Part shown: positions 41,401-48,746 of the stretch, piece after piece
Layout of the letters: each line of letters begins with the position of its first letter
How positions within the stretch are numbered: position 1 is the first letter of the stretch
Source of the DNA: Streptomyces sp. NBC_00249
Lineage (GTDB): Bacteria > Actinomycetota > Actinomycetes > Streptomycetales > Streptomycetaceae
Direction of reading: 5' to 3'
Length of the DNA: 64,000 bases
Assembly (NCBI RefSeq): GCF_026342355.1
Contig: NZ_JAPEMV010000004.1
Location: forward strand, 558,001-622,000
Position numbers and translations under genes: made by a program
Notes under the pieces: model-generated
The model's input: only the letters and a program-made list of their open reading frames with translations
Told to the model about the DNA's origin: nothing
Database searches by the model: none

Positions 41401-41769
41401 TTCGTCGCCGGTGTAGGCGGGCTGGGGCTCGCGGTAGGCGTCACGGCCGTCGAGGTGGGCGCTGGTGAGTTCGACGGGGAATTCGGTGCCGTCGGTCCGG
41501 CGCGCCGTCATCCGCTTCGGCTTGGACCGGCCCGTCTCCTCGTCGCCGGGACGGCGCATGGAGCCGGGGATCAGCTTGGAGTCGAAGTCGGGGAACAGGT
41601 CGAGGACACCGCGGCCCACGAGCCCCGTGCCGGGACTCTCCATCGCTTCGAGGGCGATCGAATTCGCGTTGACGACCGTGCCGTTGGCGTTGACGAGCAA
41701 CAGCGCGTCCGGAAGTGCGTCGAGTATTGCTGCGAGGCGAGCAGCGCCTCGGGATGGCCTGCTGCTCAC
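38443..41769 (-). CDS. large PAS hybrid kinase-like protein lacking the phospho-His
   Basis: 1108 residues from GTG 41769, with GGGAGGAAG upstream. Two PAS domains (about 11-130 and 145-265) precede a DHp-like helix, 270-345, where the HELRTPL motif reads DSLRGPL, so the phospho-acceptor His is replaced by Asp282. The ATPase-like region (about 350-480) lacks a clear N-box Asn and a DxGxG box. A Pro/Gly/Ala linker of about 360 residues, with repeated GRRRAL segments, leads to two receiver-like domains (about 850-965 and 975-1105). The last keeps an Asp in LVVMDLMQ but not the usual Lys. It is probably a scaffold or ligand sensor, not an active kinase. Confidence 0.88.
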   Translation of the reverse strand: MSSRPSRGAARLAAILDALPDALLLVNANGTVVNANSIALEAMESPGTGLVGRGVLDLFPDFDSKLIPGSMRRPGDEETGRSKPKRMTARRTDGTEFPVELTSAHLDGRDAYREPQPAYTGDELLMLVVRDLSETVDTEAELARSQRQTEMILRAAAEGVVGTDTDGRVVLVNPAAAQILGYRATDLGNRELHGLIQHSRADGSPFPFDESPLADTLRSGRKHRVRGQVLWNKAGQPVAVDLTTSPVRDGEVLVGAVMTFTDRRPFDALAARHAQLLAVLGDSLRGPLEELRGELATLAADDAGQLWPEANQLLHHLAAGYSRMTTLVDNVLGFQRLDAGGDKLKKKNVLINTVVATGIDGAVELIGPGRVQFAVHAPTIEAEVDAERISTALAHLVADVAGVDATGKTAQGSGYGDSTVVVAAAQRGDVVRIEVRGPYEGGNPVHEPIVRGVVAAHGGVLQTVEVPGAPGGAYVLELPLGSGAGTVTLPEPAQEPDADTTAGGAQGNGAPATVSGGRRGRRGVDAFLEDETGPAKAPEAREGGGALALPSGRRRADGSTDGPGQGGPELAQSPVNPAGLGTGRRRGRDGDDSADPGRPEAGRPVPPQGTAMPALPPVPAVPPVPVTEHPAGRRRALGPAGPPAQSGGPVPAAGLTAPAAPRPIAPEGGFALPAGPTPAAPPQAHAMAGPVPASGTAGDSDAQGGRRGRRVLGAPAGTAPADTEPQANAEPAAAEDPAHPTGRRRALPATPAWPVPGARTAPEDTDGAGQAVALPGARQPGDVPAAGQPISVRALGTLGQGISVDPGAAGTSGSGRRRRLSEPAPQGRAFAIGAPEAGAAEGPEPLDGPGGAVEVVNRPVPAPVDDELPPEPLDNPRRLLVWPAPDAQTQQALSDRGYRPVIVHSREEVDAQIAAFPAALFVDPLTGPITRTALQSLRQAAVAAEVPVLVTAGLGHATREAAYGADPAVLLKALAPRDSEQHPSRVLLIEEHEEIATALTAALERRGLQVARAGADTDAVELATRMRPNLVVMDLMQVRRRRAGIVDWLRANGQLNRTPLVVYTTAGIEPGDLPGLASGESVLFLAERATTADVQGRIVDLLAKIGTN

Positions 41770-41888
41770 GACGAGCTTCCTCCCTGACCACGACTACCGG
41801 CATGTCACGGGAGGAGTCTAAGGGCACCGTCCCGCGGCGGGGTGGCGGATGGACGGTGGAAAACGCGCATCCGCCGCATCCTCCCAGG

Positions 41889-42317
41889 TCAGGAACCCGT
41901 ACCCGGAAGCACAGGTTCCAGACGCTTCCACCGGGCGATGCCGCATCCGTCCTCGCGCTGGAACGTGGTGTTCACCTTGTGGCCCCGCCAGGTTCCGGTG
42001 ACGCGGGCGGTGGCGCGCCCTCCGTGCTGGAAGGTGCACATCTGTCCCCTCGGCGTGGGGGCGAAGGGGTTCTCGCCGGCGTCGGCCAGCTCTTCGAGGC
42101 GGGCACAGGCCTGCTCGGCCTCAGGGTGGTTGCCGCCGACGGGGCGGCACTCGAGCCGGTACTCGCCGTCCACGCGCGGGTTCCCGGAGTTGGCGATGTC
42201 GATGGTGAGCCGGTCGGGGGTCGCCAGCAGCCGCCCCAGAGGTGGCAGCGGTGGCAGCGGCCCGGCGGCCGCGGCGGCCAGGGCGGAGGTGACGGCGAAG
42301 GCGGCGAGACGCAGCAT
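41889..42317 (-). CDS. SSI-family subtilisin inhibitor-like secreted protein
   Basis: 142 residues. The signal peptide is about 28 residues, followed by the Streptomyces subtilisin inhibitor fold (family I16): LTIDIANSGNP, LECRPVGGNHPEAEQAC, then GQMCTFQHGGRATARVTGTWRGHKV and the final DGCGIARW. Four cysteines form the two expected disulfides. The reactive loop around MCTFQHG differs from the MCPMVYDP of classical SSI, so target specificity is likely changed. Such proteins restrain extracellular proteases during development. Confidence 0.9.
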   Translation of the reverse strand: MLRLAAFAVTSALAAAAAGPLPPLPPLGRLLATPDRLTIDIANSGNPRVDGEYRLECRPVGGNHPEAEQACARLEELADAGENPFAPTPRGQMCTFQHGGRATARVTGTWRGHKVNTTFQREDGCGIARWKRLEPVLPGTGS

Positions 42318-42546
42318 GGGGCACTCCAGGTCGTCCGTACGTCGTACGCCTCACCAACGACGTGCCCGCTCCGACGTTTCGTCCACCGGGCCGCGGGTGT
42401 GCGGCGGACGCGTGTGCCGCATGTGTACGAGTGGGCTTAAGGCTTTGCTCTGCGGGCCCGGCTCCTTGTACCGTTGGGAGCGGATTGGTGACCGGCCCTG
42501 CGCCTGTGTCATCATCTGCACGCACCCTCGTACGCGGGGGTGTGCT

Positions 42547-42637
42547 GGAGGCGTCGCCTAGTCCGGTCTATGGCGCCGCACTGCTAATGCGGTTTGGGGC
42601 TTACACCCCATCGAGGGTTCAAATCCCTCCGCCTCCG
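42547..42637 (+). tRNA. tRNA-Ser (anticodon GCT)
   Basis: 91 bases. Acceptor stem GGAGGCG/CGCCTCC, T-stem GAGGG/CCCTC, long variable arm. Anticodon loop CTGCTAA between CCGCA and TGCGG gives GCT, which reads AGC and AGU. Confidence 0.97.
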
Positions 42638-42644
42638 CACATCA

Positions 42645-42676
42645 CGAAGCCCCGGTCCTCACGGACCGGGGCTTCG
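42645..42676. terminator. terminator after tRNA-Ser(GCT)
   Basis: Perfect 14-base arms CGAAGCCCCGGTCC and GGACCGGGGCTTCG with a TCAC loop. Confidence 0.92.
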
Positions 42677-42896
42677 GTGCGTTCCGGGCCGCGTTCAGGC
42701 CTTGGAGGTGTTTCGGATGGCTCCGGATGGGTAGCGCGGCGGGCTCCAGCCCTCGCGCGGAAGCTTCCGGACGATCTTCTTCCAGGCTGTTTCCGCAGGT
42801 CAGGGGTCATGGAGCTAATGGATTTCGCGTCCCGGCGAGGTCCATGTATTGTTGTTCTCGCAAGGCCAACGGGGCGCAAAACCCCGGGAAGCCCAA

Positions 42897-42969
42897 GCAC
42901 TCGTAGCTTAACGGATAGAGCATCTGACTACGGATCAGAAGGTTGCAGGTTCGAATCCTGCCGAGTGCA
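42897..42969 (+). tRNA. tRNA-Arg (anticodon ACG)
   Basis: 73 bases. Acceptor stem GCACTCG/CGAGTGC, discriminator A. Anticodon loop CTACGGA between TCTGA and TCAGA gives ACG. The wobble A34 is the substrate of the TadA deaminase encoded at 60364-60855; as inosine it reads CGU, CGC and CGA. Confidence 0.97.
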
Positions 42970-42977
42970 CAGCAAGG

Positions 42978-43011
42978 CAGAGGCCCTCAGGAGAAATCCT
43001 GAGGGCCTCTG
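42978..43011. terminator. terminator after tRNA-Arg
   Basis: Perfect 15-base arms CAGAGGCCCTCAGGA and TCCTGAGGGCCTCTG with a GAAA loop. Confidence 0.93.
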
Positions 43012-43175
43012 TCGTATGCCGTGCGGCCTGTGCCGGGACGCGCCTGAGGGACCGGTACTCCAGAAGGATGTCTCCCCCAGGGGATGTCAGGGGCGAGATC
43101 GCTCCGGCGGGGGAGGTGGACTACGGCCCCTCCTCGTTAGGGTTTCGAAGACGATCGAAATCTGAGGGGGACACC

Positions 43176-43541
43176 ATGGGACTGTTCGGGAACGCGCACA
43201 CGGTCGATCCGGTCACGGCGCAGCGTGACTACGCGCGGCTGATGGGGCACGGCGAGCAGGTGCACGCCGCGTACCTGCTGATCCGCGACACCATCCTGTT
43301 CACCGACCGGCGCCTGATCCTGGTCGACAAGCAGGGCATCACCGGCAAGAAGGTCGAGTACCACTCCGTCCCGTACCGGAGCATCACGCACTTCTCCGTG
43401 GAGACCGCCGGCCACTTCGATCTCGACGCCGAGCTGAAGATCTGGATATCCGGCAGCTCCACGCCGATCGAGAAGACCTTCACCAAGGGTGTCGACATCT
43501 ACGAGGTGCAGGCGATCCTCACCCAGTTCGTGGCGCGCTAA
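43176..43541 (+). CDS. bacterial PH-domain protein
   Basis: 121 residues from ATG 43176, with GAGGGGG upstream. The sequence ILFTDRRLILVDKQGITGKKVEYHSVPYRSI and HFSVETAG, plus a final amphipathic helix DIYEVQAILTQFV, is the bacterial pleckstrin-homology fold (YokE/DUF1696 type). Such proteins form rings and are thought to act in envelope stress, but their biochemical role is unsettled. It is probably monocistronic; the next gene starts 95 bases later. Confidence 0.87.
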   Translation: MGLFGNAHTVDPVTAQRDYARLMGHGEQVHAAYLLIRDTILFTDRRLILVDKQGITGKKVEYHSVPYRSITHFSVETAGHFDLDAELKIWISGSSTPIEKTFTKGVDIYEVQAILTQFVAR

Positions 43542-43636
43542 AGAGTCCCTTCCGGATCCCGTTCGGCTTGATAGCGGGATCGCAGGATCCGATACGGTCT
43601 CCGCGAGAGCCGACGGGGATCCGGGAGGAACATCGC

Positions 43637-44071
43637 GTGGACGACATCGACCGGACGCTGCTCCTGCGCCTCCAGGAGGACGCGGGGCAGTCCTACGCCG
43701 CGCTCGGCACCGCCGTCGGGCTCTCGGCCGGTGCCACCCACGAGCGCGTACGCAAGCTGCGCGAGCGCGGAGTCATCCGCCGCACCACCGTCGACGTGGA
43801 CCCGGCGGCGGTCGGCAGCGGGGTGCTGGCCTACGTGATGGTCGACTCCACCGCCTGGATGGGTGACTCCGCGGACGCCTTCGCCGCGATCCCGGAGATC
43901 CAGGAGGCGCACATCATCGCGGGCAGCGCCTCGGTGCTGGTCAAGGTGCGCACCGCCTCCACCGAGCAGCTCCAGGACGTGCTGCGCCGGCTCTACGCCA
44001 TCGACGGTGTCAGCGGGACGCAGGCCACCGTCGTCCTGGACACCTTCTTCGAGCGGCCGCTGCCGCTGTGA
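43637..44071 (+). CDS. Lrp/AsnC-family transcriptional regulator
   Basis: 144 residues from GTG 43637, preceded by GGGAGGAA. Helix-turn-helix near 5-60 (DDIDRTLLLRLQEDAGQSYAA, then SAGATHERVRKLRERGVI) and a RAM effector domain at about 65-140. Typical of small Lrp regulators that sense an amino acid. Its stop overlaps the GTG of the DUF2797 gene (GTGA), so the two are coupled. Confidence 0.92.
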   Translation: MDDIDRTLLLRLQEDAGQSYAALGTAVGLSAGATHERVRKLRERGVIRRTTVDVDPAAVGSGVLAYVMVDSTAWMGDSADAFAAIPEIQEAHIIAGSASVLVKVRTASTEQLQDVLRRLYAIDGVSGTQATVVLDTFFERPLPL

Positions 44072-44943
44072 CCTGGCAGTGCACCGGGATCCGGTGGCGG
44101 GACGGACGCCCCGCCATCGGGTGGTACGGGAGCGGGGAGCGCGTCAGCACCCTCGCCTACGGGCAGAGCCTCGCCTTCGTGGCCCAGGGGGAGCGGCACT
44201 GTCTGGGCGTGGTGCGGGCCGGGAGGCGCACGCCGTGCCCCACCGGTGCGGTCGTGCCGGGCCGGGCGGGCAGCGCCCAGTGTCCGGAGTGCGCCCGGCT
44301 GGACCGGTCCTTCTCGGTGGCGGCCGACACCAATGCCGCCGATCCGCGGACCTACCGGGTGTACCTGGCGTGGTTCGGGCCCGGCATGGTCAAGGTCGGC
44401 ATCACCGCCGAGGAGCGCGGCTCGGCCCGGCTGTTGGAGCAGGGGGCGGTGACCTGGGCCTGGCTGGGGCGGGGGCCGCTGATGGCGACGCGCCGCACCG
44501 AGGAGCTGTTGCGGGCCGCCCTCGGGGTGCCCGACCGGATCGCCTACGCCCGCAAGCGCGCCGTACGGGCCGGGCTGCCGCCGGAGGCCGCGCGGGCCCG
44601 AGAGGTCGCCGAGCTGCACGCGCGGGCCGCGGCGCTGCCCGGGTGGCCGGAGTCCCTGGAACGGGTGGACTGCGCGACCACCGACCACGCCGGGGCGTTC
44701 GGGCTGGCCGGGCTGCCCGTGCCGGAGCGGGTGGTCACGGAGATGGCGCCCGGCGCCGCCGTCGTGGGACGGCTCGTGGGGGCCGCCGGGCCGGACCTGC
44801 ACTTCGCGGACGGGCTCGTGCTGGACACCCGGCTGCTGGCGGGCTGGGAACTGGCCGCCGCACCCGCGTGGGCGCTCACCGACGCCCCGTTCGCGGTGAT
44901 CGCCCCCGCGGTGGCGCCGGTCGAGCAGCACGGCCTCTTCTGA
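44068..44943 (+). CDS. DUF2797 family protein
   Basis: 291 residues from GTG 44068. A zinc-like site CPTG...CPECARLD near 57-76 is followed by YRVYLAWFGPGMVKVGITAEERGSARLLEQGA, reminiscent of the GIY-YIG nuclease core (VYL..., VKVGIT), and an alpha-helical part with RRTEELLRAALGVPDRI. The family is uncharacterised. The GIY-YIG resemblance is a visual judgement and the catalytic Glu has not been located. Coupled to the Lrp gene upstream. Confidence 0.82.
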   Translation: MTWQCTGIRWRDGRPAIGWYGSGERVSTLAYGQSLAFVAQGERHCLGVVRAGRRTPCPTGAVVPGRAGSAQCPECARLDRSFSVAADTNAADPRTYRVYLAWFGPGMVKVGITAEERGSARLLEQGAVTWAWLGRGPLMATRRTEELLRAALGVPDRIAYARKRAVRAGLPPEAARAREVAELHARAAALPGWPESLERVDCATTDHAGAFGLAGLPVPERVVTEMAPGAAVVGRLVGAAGPDLHFADGLVLDTRLLAGWELAAAPAWALTDAPFAVIAPAVAPVEQHGLF

Positions 44944-45046
44944 CCTTGTCGCGTCGCTGACCGCAAGGTCAAAACTTGGATCCCTTTGGCCCTCCGGAGC
45001 CGATTTCTGTGGACATGCCAGGGGACCGCCGCAGAGGGTGGAGGGC

Positions 45047-45385
45047 ATGAGCATCCAGCCTGTTCAGGCCTTCGAACCGCCGTATGTCATGGCCGTATTC
45101 AGCAATGTCCGCACCTCCGACGAGAGCGGATACCCCGAGACCAACGCCCGGATGAACGAGATCGTCGCGGGGAACCCGGGCTTCCTCGGCTACGAGTTCG
45201 CGCGCACCCCCGGCGGACTCGGCATCACCGTCGCCTACTTCCGCGACCACGAGTCCCTCGGGGTGTGGCGGCAGGACCTGGAGCACCAGGCGGCCATGAA
45301 GCAGGGCCGCGCACACTGGTACGAGAGCTACACGCTGCACGTCGCGACCGTCGAGCGGAGCCACGGCTTTGTCCGCAACGGCTGA
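45047..45385 (+). CDS. ABM-type (antibiotic biosynthesis monooxygenase) domain protein
   Basis: 112 residues. A single ferredoxin-like ABM domain: YVMAVFSNVRTSDESGY, FLGYEFARTPGGLGITVAYFRDHESLGVWRQ, then a His-rich end HWYESYTLHV. Related proteins are small heme-binding or oxygenase-like enzymes. I prefer ATG 45047 to GTG 45038; the GGTGGAGGG leader fits both poorly, so the start is uncertain by three residues. The 3' end overlaps the amidohydrolase gene by 17 bases. Confidence 0.83.
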   Translation: MSIQPVQAFEPPYVMAVFSNVRTSDESGYPETNARMNEIVAGNPGFLGYEFARTPGGLGITVAYFRDHESLGVWRQDLEHQAAMKQGRAHWYESYTLHVATVERSHGFVRNG

Positions 45386-46244
45386 GGCGGTCCGTGCCTT
45401 CCGGGAGCGGCTCGGGGTGCCCGGACTGGTCGACGTCCACACCCACTTCATGCCCGAGCGGGTCCTGGACAAGGTCTGGGACTACTTCGACGGCTTCGGC
45501 CCGCTGACCGGGGTCGAGTGGCCCATCACCTACCGGCACGAGGAGGAGCAGCGGGTCGCGCTGCTGCGGGAGTTCGGGGTGCGGGCCTTCACCGCCATGC
45601 TCTACCCGCACAAGCCGCAGATGGCCGCCTGGCTGAACTCCTGGGCCGCCGAGTTCGCCGCCCGCACCCCCGACTGCCTGCACACCGCGACCTTCTTCCC
45701 GGAGGAGGGCGTGGCGGCGTACGTCCGGCAGGCCGTGGAGCGCGGCGCCCGGGTGTTCAAGGCGCACCTCCAGGTCGGCGGGTACGACCCGAACGACGAC
45801 CGGCTGGAGCCGGTGTGGGGGCTGCTGGCCGAGGCCGGGATCCCCGTCGTCGTCCACTGCGGTTCGGGGCCCGTCCCCGGCAAGCACACCGGACCCGGGC
45901 CGATCGGCCGGCTCCTGGCCCGCCACCCCCGGCTGCCGCTGATCGTCGCGCACATGGGCATGCCCGAGTACGCCGACTTCCTGGACCTCGCCGACCGCTG
46001 TCCCGAGGTGCGCCTCGACACCACCATGGCCTTCACCGACTTCGCCGAGCGGCTCGGCGGCTTCCCGCCCGCGGACCTCGGCCGGCTCGCGGATCTCGGG
46101 GACCGGATCCTGCTCGGCACCGACTTCCCGAACATCCCCTACCCCTACGAGCACCAGCTCGAGGCCCTGGAACGGCTGGGGCTCGGCGACGACTGGCTGC
46201 GCGCGGTCTGCCACGACAACGGCGCCCGGCTCTTCCGCCTCTGA
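45369..46244 (+). CDS. metal-dependent amidohydrolase (ACMSD-like TIM barrel)
   Basis: 291 residues from TTG 45369, which overlaps the end of the ABM gene. HxH at about 20-22 (VDVHTHFMPERV), a later His in VVVHCGSGPVPGKH, another in VAHMGMPEY, and a metal-ligand Asp in LLGTDFPNIPY near 256 give the set expected of amidohydrolase family 2. These enzymes decarboxylate or hydrolyse small carboxylates. The substrate is unknown. Coupling to an ABM protein suggests the two act on one compound. Confidence 0.88.
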   Translation: MSATAEAVRAFRERLGVPGLVDVHTHFMPERVLDKVWDYFDGFGPLTGVEWPITYRHEEEQRVALLREFGVRAFTAMLYPHKPQMAAWLNSWAAEFAARTPDCLHTATFFPEEGVAAYVRQAVERGARVFKAHLQVGGYDPNDDRLEPVWGLLAEAGIPVVVHCGSGPVPGKHTGPGPIGRLLARHPRLPLIVAHMGMPEYADFLDLADRCPEVRLDTTMAFTDFAERLGGFPPADLGRLADLGDRILLGTDFPNIPYPYEHQLEALERLGLGDDWLRAVCHDNGARLFRL

Positions 46245-46313
46245 GCCGGGTTTCTCAGGAGATTCACAGGCAGGAGCAAGAACGCTCTCAGAGGCGCGGG
46301 CCAGCGTGAGGGC

Positions 46314-47081
46314 ATGACCGCGACGACCACCTCCCACGCGTCCACGTCCACCGGCAACCCGACGGCCCTCGTGCGGCCCGACGGCGGACCCTGCCGGGTC
46401 CTCGTCGTCGACGACGAGGCCTCGCTCTCCGAGCTGCTGTCGATGGCCCTGCGCTACGAGGGCTGCGAGGTGCGCACCGCCGGGGACGGGGCGGGCGCGG
46501 TGCGGGCGGCCCGGGAGTTCCGGCCGGACGTGGTGGTGCTCGACATCATGCTCCCCGACATGGACGGGCTGGCGGTGCTCGGCCGGCTGCGCCGGGAGAT
46601 CCCGCAGGTCCCGGTGCTGTTCCTGACCGCCAGGGACTCCGTCGAGGACCGGATCGCGGGCCTCACGGCCGGTGGGGACGACTACGTCACCAAGCCCTTC
46701 AGCCTGGAGGAGGTCGTGGCCCGGCTGCGCGGCCTGGTCCGCCGCTCGGGCGCGGCACAGGCGGCGCGCGGCGGCTCGGTGCTGGCCGTCGGCGACCTGC
46801 GGCTCGACGAGGACAGCCACGAGGTGGTCCGGGGCGGCCAGGAGGTCCGGCTGACCGCCACCGAGTTCGAGCTGCTGCGCTACCTGATGCGCAACCCGCG
46901 CCGGGTGCTGAGCAAGGCGCAGATCCTGGACCGGGTCTGGTCCTACGACTTCGGCGGCCAGGCCAACGTGGTGGAGCTCTACATCTCCTACCTGCGCCGC
47001 AAGCTGGAGGCCGGTACCGGGCTGCCCCCGATGATCCACACCCGGCGCGGTGCCGGTTACCTGATCAAGCCGGCCGAGTAG
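46314..47081 (+). CDS. OmpR/PhoB-family response regulator
   Basis: 255 residues. Receiver domain (about 27-140) with acidic pair D33-D34, phospho-acceptor D77 (VVVLDIMLPDMDG) and K127 (YVTKPFS); winged helix at about 155-250 (VRLTATEFELLRYLMRNPRRVLSKAQILDRVW). TAG stop and kinase GTG overlap by one base (TAGTG). Likely regulates the adjacent glycosyltransferase genes or envelope functions. Confidence 0.95.
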   Translation: MTATTTSHASTSTGNPTALVRPDGGPCRVLVVDDEASLSELLSMALRYEGCEVRTAGDGAGAVRAAREFRPDVVVLDIMLPDMDGLAVLGRLRREIPQVPVLFLTARDSVEDRIAGLTAGGDDYVTKPFSLEEVVARLRGLVRRSGAAQAARGGSVLAVGDLRLDEDSHEVVRGGQEVRLTATEFELLRYLMRNPRRVLSKAQILDRVWSYDFGGQANVVELYISYLRRKLEAGTGLPPMIHTRRGAGYLIKPAE

Positions 47082-48721
47082 TGGCGGCCCCGCGCCCGCC
47101 CCGCCTCCGGTCCCGTACCCGATCCCGCCGTCGGACCGGGGCCGGCCGTCGGCCCTGGTCGCTGCGGACCCGGCTCGTCGTCTCGGCGGTGGCGCTGATC
47201 GCCGTGGTGGGCGCGGCCATCGGTACCGTCACCACCCTCGCCCTGCGCTCGTACCTGGTGGACCGGCTCGACGAGCAGCTGCGCGTCTCCCTGGAGATGG
47301 CCACCCGGGGTCCCGGCGCGGGCAAAGCGGCCCGGGAGAACAACAACGCCTTCGTCCTGGCCCCCGGCAACCCCTCGGGCACCGCCGGGGTCCGCCTCGA
47401 CCCCCTCGGCAAGGTCCTCGGCACCGCCCGCAGCACCCCAGCCGAGGAGGGCTCCCTCGACCACATCCGGCCCCTCACCGACTCCCAGACGGCGGCTTTC
47501 ACCGAAGCCGCCCGCAAGGCCGCGCAGGGCAGGACCGGCCCCGTCGAACTGGACGTGCCGGGACTGGGCGCCTACCGGGTCAGCACCTCCCCCGAGGGGA
47601 ACCTCGTCCTCGGGGTCCCGCTGCGCGAGGTCGACTCCACCGTGCGGACCCTCGTGGCCGCCGAGGCGTCCGTCACCCTGGCCGGGCTGATCGCCGCCTC
47701 CCTCGCCGGTCAGGCCCTCGTCGGGGTCGCCCTGCGCCCGCTGCGCCGGGTCGCCGCCACCGCCACCCGGGTCTCCGAACTCCCCCTGCACAGCGGCGAA
47801 CCCGCCCTCCACGAGCGGGTCCCGGACGCCGAGGCCGACCCCCGCACCGAGGTCGGGCAGGTGGGCGCCGCGCTCAACCGGATGCTGGGCCACGTCTCCT
47901 CGGCCCTCACGGCCCGCCAGCAGAACGAGATGCGGGTCCGCCAGTTCGTCGCCGACGCCAGCCACGAGCTGCGCACCCCGCTGGCCTCCATCCGGGGCTA
48001 CGCCGAACTGACCCGCCGGGGACGGGAGGAGACGGGCCCCGACACCCGCCACGCGCTGGCCCGCATCGAGTCCGAGGCCACCCGGATGACCGGACTGGTC
48101 GAGGACCTGCTGCTGCTGGCCCGGCTCGACGCGGGCCGCCCGCTCTCCACCGGGGACACCGGTACCGACCTCGCGCCCCTCGTCGTCGACGCCGTCAGCG
48201 ACGCCCGCGCCGCCGGTCCGGGCCACCACTGGAGGCTCGAGCTCCCCGACGAACCCGCGCCCGTACGGGCCGACCCGGCCCGGATCCAGCAGGTCCTGGT
48301 CAACCTCCTCGCCAATGCCCGGACCCACACCCCGCCGGGCACCACCGTCACGGCCCATGTTTCACGTGAAACATCGCCGCCGGCGACGGCAGCCGCCCTT
48401 CCCGCGGAGGCCGTCCGGATCCGGATCGAGGACGACGGACCCGGGATCCCGCCCGAGCTGCTCCCCCACGTCTTCGAGCGCTTCGCACGCGGTGACGCCT
48501 CCCGCTCCCGGGCGGCCGGCTCCACGGGCCTCGGCCTCGCCATCGTCCAGGCCGTGGTCTCGGCGCACGGCGGAGAGGTGGGCGTACGGAGCGAGCCCGG
48601 CCGTACGTCCTTCGAGGTCCTGCTCCCGCTCGACACCACCGCCACCGCCACCGCCCTCGCCCCGGCCGGGCCCGGTGCCGGGCACTCACAGACGGGGCAC
48701 AGGCTCACCACACACCGGTGA
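47081..48721 (+). CDS. sensor histidine kinase (HAMP, HisKA)
   Basis: 546 residues. Basic N-tail, first membrane segment at about 30-55, extracytoplasmic domain to about 190, second segment at about 192-217, HAMP at about 217-285, then FVADASHELRTPLASI with phospho-acceptor H295. N-box NLLANARTHTP, G1 DDGPGIP and G2 GLGLAI are all intact, so the enzyme should be active. Between the N-box and G1 box an insertion contains VSRET (427-431), encoded by a parS site. Cotranscribed with the regulator; the GT2-GtrA gene begins 25 bases after the stop. Confidence 0.95.
   Translation: MAAPRPPRLRSRTRSRRRTGAGRRPWSLRTRLVVSAVALIAVVGAAIGTVTTLALRSYLVDRLDEQLRVSLEMATRGPGAGKAARENNNAFVLAPGNPSGTAGVRLDPLGKVLGTARSTPAEEGSLDHIRPLTDSQTAAFTEAARKAAQGRTGPVELDVPGLGAYRVSTSPEGNLVLGVPLREVDSTVRTLVAAEASVTLAGLIAASLAGQALVGVALRPLRRVAATATRVSELPLHSGEPALHERVPDAEADPRTEVGQVGAALNRMLGHVSSALTARQQNEMRVRQFVADASHELRTPLASIRGYAELTRRGREETGPDTRHALARIESEATRMTGLVEDLLLLARLDAGRPLSTGDTGTDLAPLVVDAVSDARAAGPGHHWRLELPDEPAPVRADPARIQQVLVNLLANARTHTPPGTTVTAHVSRETSPPATAAALPAEAVRIRIEDDGPGIPPELLPHVFERFARGDASRSRAAGSTGLGLAIVQAVVSAHGGEVGVRSEPGRTSFEVLLPLDTTATATALAPAGPGAGHSQTGHRLTTHR
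48359..48372. other. parS site inside the kinase gene
   Basis: Exact GTTTCACGTGAAAC with AT on both sides, read as VSRET in a loop of the ATPase domain between the N-box and G1 box. Confidence 0.93.
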
Positions 48722-48746
48722 CAGGGCGCCCCGCGAGGGTCGGTCC

